This document shows positions 1 to 5,513 of a stretch of DNA of 5,513 bases, in pieces. The DNA is from Spartobacteria bacterium UBA5019 (lineage in GTDB: Bacteria; Verrucomicrobiota; Verrucomicrobiia; Chthoniobacterales; Terrimicrobiaceae). Location: positions 1 to 5,513 of the forward strand of contig DGXZ01000020.1 of assembly GCA_002396485.1 (NCBI GenBank), written 5' to 3'. Under the pieces are notes generated by a model that was not told the DNA's origin, searched no databases, and saw only the letters and a program-made list of their open reading frames with translations. The position numbers and the translations under genes are program-made. Position 1 is the stretch's first letter. Every line of letters starts with the position of its first letter.

Positions 1-76
1 AACTTCTCCAAGTGCTGAATTCGGGTTAAAGGCGTTTTTTTTCAAACGGGTGAACGCTCAAAATCTGCAAATAACA

Positions 77-90
77 ACGGGGTGCCCCGT
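77..90 (-). terminator. Short GC-rich hairpin after the C39-like gene, weak terminator candidate
   Basis: The 14 bases form an inverted repeat, ACGGGG and CCCCGT separated by two bases; in RNA this would be about a 5 bp stem with a 4 nt loop. It lies about 20 bases past the TGA stop of the minus-strand gene ending at 111. On that strand it is followed by a T-rich but interrupted stretch (TTGTTATTT), not a clean U-tract. It could end transcription of the C39-like gene or be chance. The rest of 1-110 holds a T8 run at 35-42 with no good stem before it, and no gene I can support. Confidence 0.25.
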
Positions 91-110
91 GCAACGCTTA
101 CGTCGCGGGC

Positions 111-734
111 TCACTCTACCCGGTAAAAACGCAGCGCCTCGACGGGTGCCGGGAACTCACTCAGAAGCGTCAGCCCCGCCCTGCCTCCTTCGCCGGGGTC
201 GCGCACGATGTATTCGAACCCGCGCTTCCCGCAGATGACGACGAAATGGGTGATGCCACTCGGGTAGCGCACGCGGGCAATCACGGGGTTGCCGCGCAGG
301 AGATTCCAGTCGATGAGGAAGTGTGATGGCGCATCCTCGTAGTGTGGCAGGAGTGCACCAGCCCGCTCCGGATCGAATTCCGCCGCCTTCTCCCAATAGA
401 TCCACCCCTCGGGAGTGTAGCCGCCCTCGGTTTTCTGCAAAAAGGCATTCAGGCGTCCGGGGTCGGTATCAACTCCCCGGGATGCCAGCGCCATGGCGGC
501 CGAGGCCACTGCACAGCCGACATCCGTGAGGGAATCGGATGTCTGGGCAAGGGAGTCTCCACCCCAGCGTGGGTCGCCCTGCAGGAAGTGCGGGCCAGGA
601 ATTTCCACCGCCACTGGAAAATAAAGCCCGCCAGACACGGGCAGCGGGCGTTTGGCCGTCCAATCCCGAATCCAAAGCGCCCCGGCCACAAAGGCCAGAA
701 GGAAAAGAATCAGAAAAATGCGTCTTGCGGACAT
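111..734 (-). CDS. Membrane-anchored peptidase C39-like (papain-fold) protein
   Basis: A 207-residue protein with one N-terminal hydrophobic segment (about residues 5-22) after a short basic start, so the rest is probably exported and anchored to the inner membrane. The body matches the C39-like peptidase layout: QGDPRW (Gln52, oxyanion-hole position), DVGCAVASAAMAL (nucleophile Cys74), GITHFVVICG (His163) and YIVRDPGE (Asp179). All four expected active-site residues are therefore present. Family members are cysteine peptidases or related amide hydrolases; the true C39 peptidases process bacteriocin leaders, but here there is no ABC transporter or GG-leader peptide nearby, so the substrate is unknown. 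The start is the first ATG of the frame; the bases before it (CAAATTTCCAG) contain no Shine-Dalgarno sequence. It diverges from the 761-1516 gene, and any promoter must overlap that gene's coding sequence. The fold is fairly certain, the activity inferred. Confidence 0.85.
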   Translation of the reverse strand: MSARRIFLILFLLAFVAGALWIRDWTAKRPLPVSGGLYFPVAVEIPGPHFLQGDPRWGGDSLAQTSDSLTDVGCAVASAAMALASRGVDTDPGRLNAFLQKTEGGYTPEGWIYWEKAAEFDPERAGALLPHYEDAPSHFLIDWNLLRGNPVIARVRYPSGITHFVVICGKRGFEYIVRDPGEGGRAGLTLLSEFPAPVEALRFYRVE

Positions 735-752
735 CTGGAAATTTGCGTTGTT

Positions 753-756
753 GAGG
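753..756 (+). promoter_or_regulatory. Ribosome binding site of the 761 gene
   Basis: GAGG lies four bases before the ATG at 761 and supports that start. The same GAGGACA context precedes the PAP2 gene start at 3627. The whole divergent gap (735-760) is 26 bp and shows no convincing -10/-35 pair for either direction. Confidence 0.55.
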
Positions 757-760
757 ACAC

Positions 761-1516
761 ATGAAACTGGTTCTTCTGTCAGCCCTCATTCTGCTCTCGA
801 AAGTCACTCTCCACGCGGCGGATTTCAATGCCATTGTGCTTGAGCAAATCCGCAAAATGCCCGAGGGCGGCGGCTATGCCACCACGCGCGAGGCCCACCA
901 GGCCTTAAACAACTCTGTTGCCGTGTCGCCACCCGGCCTGCGTATCGAAAGCTCCAAGGCGCAGCCGAGTTACTGCTCGGGCGCCACTTATCTCCTCTTT
1001 CTGAAAACCCTCGTCGCCGCCGAAAAACAGGGCCTCTGCCCGCCGGGCACATCCTCATCCGAATATCTCCTGCCCAAAGCCATGCCCGATGGAGTCGGCA
1101 TCTGGGGACGCTGGAATGCCAATGGCCCCGGCACGGCGCGACTCTTCCATGAACTTGGTCTGGGGAAAAACTTCACCGCGTGGGAGCAGGCGCGTCCGGG
1201 TGATTTCCTGAAGATTTTCTGGTCGACGGATGTCGGAAAAAAAGAGCGTGGGCACTCGGTTGTTTTTCTCGGTATGGAAACGAAGGATGGCGGCGAGTAT
1301 GTCCGCTTCTGGTCGAGCAACAAGCCCGGCGGCTATGGAGAAAAAAGCGTGCCGAAGTCGAAGGTGGCGGCAGCCATCTTTTCGCGTCTCGAAAATCCGT
1401 CAAACATCCAGCATGCCGCCGCGATGCCGAAAAAAGATGCCTACCTCGCGAGCCTGCCCACCCACGAAACGAGTCTCAGCGAGGCCTTGCAGAAGTCGGG
1501 TGTCGCGGCACCCTGA
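761..1516 (+). CDS. Secreted protein with NlpC/P60/CHAP-like cysteine hydrolase motifs
   Basis: A 251-residue protein with a clear signal peptide: Lys2, a hydrophobic core (about 3-13) and a likely cleavage after LHA at residue 19, so it should act in the periplasm or outside. I do not recognise a named family. The middle resembles the NlpC/P60 and CHAP fold: SYCSGATYLLFLKTL (Cys72 at the start of a helix), ARPGDFLKIFW (145-154, the usual GDxxxF/W strand) and RGHSVVFLGME (His165 starting the next strand), with FWSSN at 183-187 where a third polar residue could lie. By analogy it could cut peptide or amide bonds in cell-wall material, but this is inferred from motifs only. The tail (about 215-251) looks poorly structured. 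It starts with a GAGG ribosome site, diverges from the C39-like gene, and ends 9 bp from the stop of the convergent GT39 gene with no terminator between. Several A6-A7 runs encode Lys pairs. Gene certain; function tentative. Confidence 0.8.
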   Translation: MKLVLLSALILLSKVTLHAADFNAIVLEQIRKMPEGGGYATTREAHQALNNSVAVSPPGLRIESSKAQPSYCSGATYLLFLKTLVAAEKQGLCPPGTSSSEYLLPKAMPDGVGIWGRWNANGPGTARLFHELGLGKNFTAWEQARPGDFLKIFWSTDVGKKERGHSVVFLGMETKDGGEYVRFWSSNKPGGYGEKSVPKSKVAAAIFSRLENPSNIQHAAAMPKKDAYLASLPTHETSLSEALQKSGVAAP

Positions 1517-1525
1517 GATTCCGGT

Positions 1526-2983
1526 TCAAAGCGGCAGCGTCTGATAATCCAAGCATAGATAGATAACCATGCGCCGGCCATCCGGCAGCTTGATGTCTCG
1601 CAACGGCTTCACCTCGGAGAAAGCGCCCTTCACCGTCTGCGGCAGCTCCGCGCCCATGTAGAGGGCATGGCGGCCGATGAAGGGATTGTAGCCTTTCTGC
1701 TCGGTGAAAAATTCATCCGTTGCCTTGTCTGACTCGATGAAATTTCCATACGACGGCCAGATTCCGAATTGGCTCGTGAGGGCGGGGGATTCCGGGACGA
1801 AAACGGGTGGATACTCCGAAGGCGCTGCAGGTTTAAAATAAATGGCGAGCAGAGAGGCCAAGTCCGCATCTTCGGCAATGAGAAATCCACCGCCCTCGCT
1901 GGCAGGCAATTCCCTTGTGGCGGCGTGCATTTCAGAAGCCAGAGTTTTTCCTACAGCTCTTTGCAGTCCTTCCTCATGGAGCAAGAGTCCGCTGGAGACC
2001 AGTGCAACCAGCACAGTGGCCGAGCCGCAGAGCCCCATCCAGCGCCAGCGCGATCCGGCCTCCGCCAGAAAAATCAAGAGTGGCACTGCGGCCATCCAAG
2101 CCGCCGTCGAGAAATCACGGCCTATGAGGAATTGATAGAGAGCCCACAGCGAGGCGGGCCCGGCGCTGAGCAAAAGAAAGCGTGTGCGGCCTGGCTTGTG
2201 CCAGGCTGTCCAGAGAAGTCCAGCGAGCCCACCTGCCAGCGCGATGCCAGCAGCAAAAGAAAACTGGCGAAAGTATTCCACCAGATCCCGAGTCCATCCC
2301 CCAGGCTGTGGACGCCACCATGTCTGGAAGGTCCCGCCTGCGATGGGAATCCAGTCGAGTGCCGCATTCCATGCCAAGGGACTCCATAGCGCGGCTGCCG
2401 GAAGGAGAATCAAAGCGGCCACCGCAAGTGTATCGGGTTTCTCTTTTTTACGAAGAACCGAGAGAATCGCGATGAGCAAGCCCAGCGCCTTCAGCACGGC
2501 TTCGTAGCGGAAGAGGCAGGCCAGCGCCAAAAGCGCCGCAGCAAGAATCCAATCCATACGCCGCCCCTCCAGCGCTGAATAAGCGGCGAGCATTCCTGAG
2601 AGCGAGAGAATCATGAGGGGAATCCCGGGACCAACCGTGACGCACTGCTCGTTGAAGAAGGGCAGCGCGTTCAGGGCCACCACCGTCCAGCCCGCCACCA
2701 GATCATGATAAAGGGTGCGAGCAAGCAGCCAGGCCAGCCATGCTGCGATAAAGCCGAAAAGGGGCCACGCCAGTCGCAGAATCTCCAGTGAGTCGCCCGT
2801 TAAAGCGCCGAGCAATCGAACGAGAAAAGCCGTTCCCGGTGGACCATCAAAAAAAGCCGCTGCCATCCTCGAGCCGCACATCCAGTAATACGCCTCCTGC
2901 GCCGAAACACCTTGAATCGCCAGCCACACCAGACGCAGGAGCGTGACAGCGGAGAGGAAAATGAAGACAGAACGAGGTTTCAT
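1526..2983 (-). CDS. GT39 family (PMT/ArnT-like) membrane glycosyltransferase
   Basis: A 485-residue protein with about ten hydrophobic segments over residues 5-335 and a soluble C-terminal part (about 336-485). This is the layout of GT-C transferases of the PMT_2/GT39 type, which move a sugar from a polyprenyl-phosphate carrier to a protein or lipid on the outer face of the membrane. Matching motifs are QEAYYWMCGSRMA (29-41) then FFDGPPGTAFLVRL (44-57) in the first outer loop, and SPLAWNAALDW (201-211), the P-x-x-WN-x-x-x-DW signature. In most relatives the first loop reads DEAYYW and DHPP or DKPP; here the first acidic residue is Gln29 and the basic one Gly47, while Glu30, Asp46 and the Pro pair remain. 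The start overlaps the PAP2 stop as ATGA and has no Shine-Dalgarno sequence, which suggests translational coupling. Last gene of the minus-strand run. Acceptor and sugar cannot be told. Family confident. Confidence 0.85.
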   Translation of the reverse strand: MKPRSVFIFLSAVTLLRLVWLAIQGVSAQEAYYWMCGSRMAAAFFDGPPGTAFLVRLLGALTGDSLEILRLAWPLFGFIAAWLAWLLARTLYHDLVAGWTVVALNALPFFNEQCVTVGPGIPLMILSLSGMLAAYSALEGRRMDWILAAALLALACLFRYEAVLKALGLLIAILSVLRKKEKPDTLAVAALILLPAAALWSPLAWNAALDWIPIAGGTFQTWWRPQPGGWTRDLVEYFRQFSFAAGIALAGGLAGLLWTAWHKPGRTRFLLLSAGPASLWALYQFLIGRDFSTAAWMAAVPLLIFLAEAGSRWRWMGLCGSATVLVALVSSGLLLHEEGLQRAVGKTLASEMHAATRELPASEGGGFLIAEDADLASLLAIYFKPAAPSEYPPVFVPESPALTSQFGIWPSYGNFIESDKATDEFFTEQKGYNPFIGRHALYMGAELPQTVKGAFSEVKPLRDIKLPDGRRMVIYLCLDYQTLPL

Positions 2984-3627
2984 GGTTTGAGAAAATCAGG
3001 GCGGGATTTGTGGAGTGAGGGAAGAATGGCCGGTGCCAAGCGATTCCAGAGGGTTTTTAAAAGAAAGACGGAGCCAAGCCCGCACAAGATGCCGATCAGG
3101 CATCCTGCGAGCACATCGACAGGCCAGTGGACTCCCACATACAGACGGCTGAAAGCTACAAGCGCCGCTGGAATAAATGCAATCCACCCGCGCCTCCGGT
3201 AAAAAACAGAGATCACAGTCGCCAAAGCGAAGCAGTTCGCCGCATGAGAAGAGGGAAAGGATTTGCCGCGATGGGGCGATTTTTTGACATCCGAGGTTTT
3301 GACCCGCAGCGGAAGAGCCACTGCAAGGAGGCGAGGGGTCGCCCGCGCCAGATCGATGGTGCGCACGCCGGAGATGGTGTCGTTTGGCCTGGGACGGCCG
3401 ACGATGTCTTTCAATGTCCGGCAGACCAGCCCGTCGTTGATGCCTACTGCGAGCACGGCGGCGAGAAGCATGGCCCGGGCGTGAAAGCCGCCGCGCAGGA
3501 GGATGATCAATCCAGCCAGTATCGCCAAGGGCCACCACACTGCCCAACTTGACAAAGCCGCCATGGGAACATCCAGCGCCGGGTTGGTGAGCTGGGTATT
3601 GATGAATTGAAAAGCAGCTTGATCCAT
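2980..3627 (-). CDS. PAP2 family membrane phosphatase
   Basis: A 215-residue integral membrane protein with all three signature motifs of the type 2 phosphatidic acid phosphatase superfamily: KDIVGRPRP (Lys73, then Arg80-Pro81), FPSSHA (Pro125 to His128) and SRLYVGVHWPVD (Ser160-Arg161, His167, Asp171). His167 would be the nucleophile and His128 the acid. Hydrophobic stretches lie near 28-45, 50-67, 131-145, 147-160 and 172-192. The family removes phosphate from lipids such as undecaprenyl diphosphate, phosphatidylglycerol phosphate or lipid A; which one is not shown here. The loop between motifs 1 and 2 is about 43 residues and rich in Arg and Lys. The start has GAGG three bases upstream (3631-3634). 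It lies 31 bp after the YkgJ-type gene, and its stop overlaps the GT39 start (ATGA), which favours a role in carrier-lipid recycling with that enzyme. Family very likely; substrate inferred. Confidence 0.93.
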   Translation of the reverse strand: MDQAAFQFINTQLTNPALDVPMAALSSWAVWWPLAILAGLIILLRGGFHARAMLLAAVLAVGINDGLVCRTLKDIVGRPRPNDTISGVRTIDLARATPRLLAVALPLRVKTSDVKKSPHRGKSFPSSHAANCFALATVISVFYRRRGWIAFIPAALVAFSRLYVGVHWPVDVLAGCLIGILCGLGSVFLLKTLWNRLAPAILPSLHKSRPDFLKP

Positions 3628-3630
3628 TGT

Positions 3631-3634
3631 CCTC
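3631..3634 (-). promoter_or_regulatory. Ribosome binding site of the PAP2 gene
   Basis: GAGG three bases before the ATG at 3627 supports this start. It is the only clear Shine-Dalgarno sequence among the complete genes of the minus-strand run, and belongs to the gene with the longest gap before it (31 bp). Confidence 0.5.
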
Positions 3635-3658
3635 GCATCGGGCTAAGCCCAGTCGCCG

Positions 3659-4114
3659 TCACTGGCAAGCCTGCAACGCACCTGCCACGGCATCCTCTAT
3701 CGGGTGGGCGCCGTCGCCACCAAGGCGTTCGTCGATTTCTTGAAGACGGTGGATCAGGTGCAGCACATCCTTTCGCGCATAAGGTCCCCCCGCCGCCGCG
3801 CAAAAATGGGTGCGGCAACCGAAGGGACGGTTCTCGTAGATCAGGCAGCGCGAAGTGAACGGGTCGAGCATCGGGCAGGCTCCATCAGGGCGCGAGGGCT
3901 GGACTTTCCGCCCCGTCGCACGAAGCGCTCGAGCAGCAATCAGCGCCTCGCCCCGCGTGAGTTGGGGAGTTTTTCCCGTGAGGCGAAATTGGCAGCACTC
4001 GGCGCGAAGCGTGCAGGAACGCTCGATGGGCATGGCTGCGAGCTCAGCGTAGATTTTTTTGACTTCGGAAATGGCATTCCGCTTGAGGGCGGCTTCAGGA
4101 TCGGCGGCGGGCAT
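3659..4114 (-). CDS. YkgJ-family cysteine-cluster protein (putative metal binding)
   Basis: A 151-residue soluble protein. The first cluster is CTLRAECCQFR (Cys34, Cys40, Cys41), followed by PQLTRGEA (50-57). The second part reads GACPMLDPFTSRC (Cys80, Cys90) and IYENRPFGCRTHFC (Cys100, Cys105). This C-x5-CC ... CP-x8-C-x-IYxxRPxxCR pattern is that of the YkgJ family, annotated as zinc- or iron-chelating; the bound metal and role are not established for most members. No signal peptide or membrane segment, so cytoplasmic. The start lies 9 bp after the stop of the DUF697 gene; the bases before it (TAATCTCCTATC) hold no Shine-Dalgarno sequence, so it may depend on ribosomes arriving from the upstream gene. 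The N-terminal 25 residues look helical and charged. Family assignment is confident from cysteine spacing; the function in this operon is unknown. Confidence 0.85.
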   Translation of the reverse strand: MPAADPEAALKRNAISEVKKIYAELAAMPIERSCTLRAECCQFRLTGKTPQLTRGEALIAARALRATGRKVQPSRPDGACPMLDPFTSRCLIYENRPFGCRTHFCAAAGGPYARKDVLHLIHRLQEIDERLGGDGAHPIEDAVAGALQACQ

Positions 4115-4123
4115 GATAGGAGA

Positions 4124-5167
4124 TTAGGGAAGTTTGGTGGTGGAACGGCCTTTCGGAAGCATGGAGAGAAAAATGCGTCGCGTCTCCTGTATAGGTGAGT
4201 CGTCCACAAAATAGGCGATCGCGGCACGCCCAATCGCGTAAGTCCCCGCTCCCGCCACAAAGCCGGAAACAGCATTTCCCCAGAAGGGGACGATCCTCAC
4301 GGCCACCCGCGCCGCCTCGCGGAAGACAAACCCGGCTCCAACACTCAATCCAAGGGCGCTGAGAAACTCCCCGACGAGCTTGAGCGTCACGGGGCGACCG
4401 GTCGTATGAATAATCATTCCCACCATCAAGCTTTGGAGAGTGGCAAGAACCGGCAAGTCCGCGAGCGGAATGGGCTGCAGGCCGATCACGCCGCACACCG
4501 CGCTGAAGGACTTCAACAGCGAAGAGGCTATGAAAGCCTGCGCCTTTCGCGCATTCGTCAGGCGCGCAAACTCCAGTTGGCCCGGAGCAGGCAGTGCCGC
4601 ACAGAGGATTTCCAAAAAGCCGGGATCATCGAGGGAGCACACCGCGCGAATCTTTCCGCGCAGCTCCGAAGTCTCCTCCAGTCGCTCGCCAAGCCTTCGC
4701 GCAGACTCGGCTGATGAGGACAGCGCAATGATCGGTGCGCCAGATGAAGTCGCGCGCCGAATCGACTTCTGCCACTCGGGTTCGGGCATATCTCCGTCCT
4801 GCAGGAAAAGCACGATATCCGGCGCGGCAGCGGCTATGCCGGTCTCCCAATGCGCATCGGGCGCGTCGTTTCGAGCATCCAGAATTTTGGCCATGGCCCC
4901 CGATACCCCGCCTTGATAGGAACGCCACCCTTGCTCCGACTCCCCGCAGTGAATATTCGAAGCCCCCATTGCCGCAAGCAGGGAAGGGGCACTCTGCGCG
5001 CTCCCGCCACTCAGCAACACACGAGGAGCCCTCTGCTCGAGGAACAATTCCCGTATCGGAGTAAGCTCCCGCAGAATCGGCTTCTGCAACCCGCCAGGAA
5101 GTTTCTCAATAAGGGCGGACAGCCTGTCGTAGAGATTCAAGACGGCATTGTGTTCGGGAGATTTCAT
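4124..5167 (-). CDS. DUF697 (YcjF-like) membrane protein fused to a degenerate GTPase-like domain
   Basis: A 347-residue protein in two parts. Residues about 205-320 match DUF697: NARKAQAFIASSLLKSF, then GLQPIPLADLPVLATLQ, and hydrophobic stretches near 216-232, 236-254, 266-283 and 294-320 that may insert in or lie on the membrane. In related proteins DUF697 follows an Era/YcjX-like GTPase. Residues about 48-190 have that fold's order of strands (PRVLLSGGS at 48-56, PDIVLFLQDGD at 116-126, APIIALSSS at 144-152), but the nucleotide motifs are gone: the P-loop place reads GSAQSAPS instead of GxxxxGKS, the DxxG place probably DARN (97-100), and the N/TKxD place SSSAE. It probably does not bind GTP in the usual way and may be a scaffold or sensor. 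The start overlaps the bcp stop as ATGA, without a Shine-Dalgarno sequence. DUF697 confident; the GTPase origin is inferred. Confidence 0.8.
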   Translation of the reverse strand: MKSPEHNAVLNLYDRLSALIEKLPGGLQKPILRELTPIRELFLEQRAPRVLLSGGSAQSAPSLLAAMGASNIHCGESEQGWRSYQGGVSGAMAKILDARNDAPDAHWETGIAAAAPDIVLFLQDGDMPEPEWQKSIRRATSSGAPIIALSSSAESARRLGERLEETSELRGKIRAVCSLDDPGFLEILCAALPAPGQLEFARLTNARKAQAFIASSLLKSFSAVCGVIGLQPIPLADLPVLATLQSLMVGMIIHTTGRPVTLKLVGEFLSALGLSVGAGFVFREAARVAVRIVPFWGNAVSGFVAGAGTYAIGRAAIAYFVDDSPIQETRRIFLSMLPKGRSTTKLP

Positions 5168-5513
5168 AGATCGTTGAGAATAGTGTCCACATGCGCTGCG
5201 GGTTGGATTTTGCGGTGGATCGATCGGATCGTTCCATCGGCTGCAACCACGAAGGTCGAGCGCTCCGTGCCCATGTATTTCTTACCATACATGCTTTTTT
5301 CAACCCACACGCCGTAAGCTTCGACAACTTCGCGCGACTCATCACTCAACAGAGGGAAGGGAAGGCCGTGCTTCGATAGGAATTTGGCGTGGCTCTTTGG
5401 CGAATCCACGCTCACACCGAAGATCAACGCCCCCTTGGAAAGGAACGCAGAGTAGTGGTCTCGCAGCCCGCAGGCCTGCGTGGTGCACCCGGGCGTGTCG
5501 GCCTTGGGGTAGA
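5164..5513 (-). CDS. bcp: Bcp/PrxQ-type thioredoxin-dependent peroxiredoxin, 5' end outside window
   Basis: The frame stays open to the window edge, so the visible 115 residues are the C-terminal part; about 40 N-terminal residues would be missing against the usual 150-160. The TTG at 5427 in this frame is internal, not the start. The visible part begins YPKADTPGCTTQACGLRDHY, the classic Bcp active site: peroxidatic Cys in PGCT and resolving Cys five residues later, as in atypical two-Cys members. Then come IFGVSVDSPKSHAKF, LPFPLLSDES, AYGVWVEKSMYGKKYMG and RSTFVVAADGTI, all typical of the family. It reduces hydrogen peroxide and organic hydroperoxides in the cytoplasm with electrons from thioredoxin. 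Its stop overlaps the start of the DUF697 gene (ATGA), making it the most upstream visible gene of the run; a promoter would lie beyond the window. Identification is firm. Confidence 0.95.
   Translation of the reverse strand, partial: YPKADTPGCTTQACGLRDHYSAFLSKGALIFGVSVDSPKSHAKFLSKHGLPFPLLSDESREVVEAYGVWVEKSMYGKKYMGTERSTFVVAADGTIRSIHRKIQPAAHVDTILNDL

Noticed and set aside
31..57. T8 run and GCGTT/AACGC pair suggesting a terminator for a gene left of the window
   Set aside because: The T run lies inside the loop between the arms, not after a stem, so it does not have the shape of an intrinsic terminator.
50..238. Open frame of 62 codons on the plus strand at the left edge
   Set aside because: It runs antisense into the well-supported C39-like gene, its product is Arg- and Pro-rich with no domain, and no ribosome site precedes it.
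1231..1245. A7 run that could be a slippery heptamer for programmed frameshifting
   Set aside because: The A-AAA-AAA run encodes Lys-Lys in a normal frame, the protein continues with sensible motifs (GHSVVFLG), and the other frame gives an Arg/Ser-rich product without features.
4277..4290. Perfect inverted repeat TCCCC-AGAA-GGGGA
   Set aside because: It lies inside the DUF697 coding region, encodes part of VPFWGN, and has no U-tract after it; most likely chance.
5164..5427. Short peroxiredoxin-like gene starting at TTG 5427
   Set aside because: The same frame stays open upstream to the window edge and encodes the Bcp active-site Cys motif there, so the TTG is an internal Leu codon and the gene is only cut by the window.

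Overview
The window looks like a piece of a GC-rich Gram-negative bacterial chromosome. Gene density is high, with overlapping genes, tiny gaps and no sign of mobile DNA. The protein mix (fused DUF697 protein, YkgJ cysteine cluster, GT39 transferase, Bcp peroxiredoxin, secreted and membrane-anchored hydrolase-like proteins) fits Verrucomicrobiota or a related environmental lineage. That placement is an impression from protein style; there is no rRNA or phylogenetic marker to settle it.

Left part (1-1516): two genes diverge from a gap of only 26 bp. The minus-strand gene (111-734) encodes an N-terminally anchored peptidase C39-like protein with Gln, Cys, His and Asp at the expected active-site positions. 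The plus-strand gene (761-1516) encodes a secreted protein whose Cys and His motifs resemble the NlpC/P60/CHAP type of cysteine hydrolase. Positions 1-110 hold no gene I can support, only a short GC-rich hairpin.

Right part (1526-5513, all minus strand): a tightly packed five-gene run, read from high to low coordinates. It consists of a Bcp-type peroxiredoxin cut by the window edge, a DUF697 protein with a GTPase-like domain that has lost its nucleotide-binding motifs, a YkgJ-type cysteine-cluster protein, a PAP2 phosphatase with all three catalytic motifs, and a GT39 (PMT/ArnT-like) membrane glycosyltransferase. Two junctions are ATGA stop/start overlaps and the other gaps are 9 and 31 bp, so an operon is likely. 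The last two genes make functional sense together: GT39 enzymes take sugars from polyprenyl-phosphate carriers, and PAP2 enzymes dephosphorylate such lipid carriers. The reason for joining them to bcp, ykgJ and the DUF697 protein is not obvious.

The most unusual item is the apparent pseudo-GTPase fused to DUF697. Next are the divergent pair of two different cysteine-hydrolase-like proteins and the variant first-loop motif of the GT39 protein. I see no CRISPR array, tRNA, rRNA, insertion sequence or convincing promoter.
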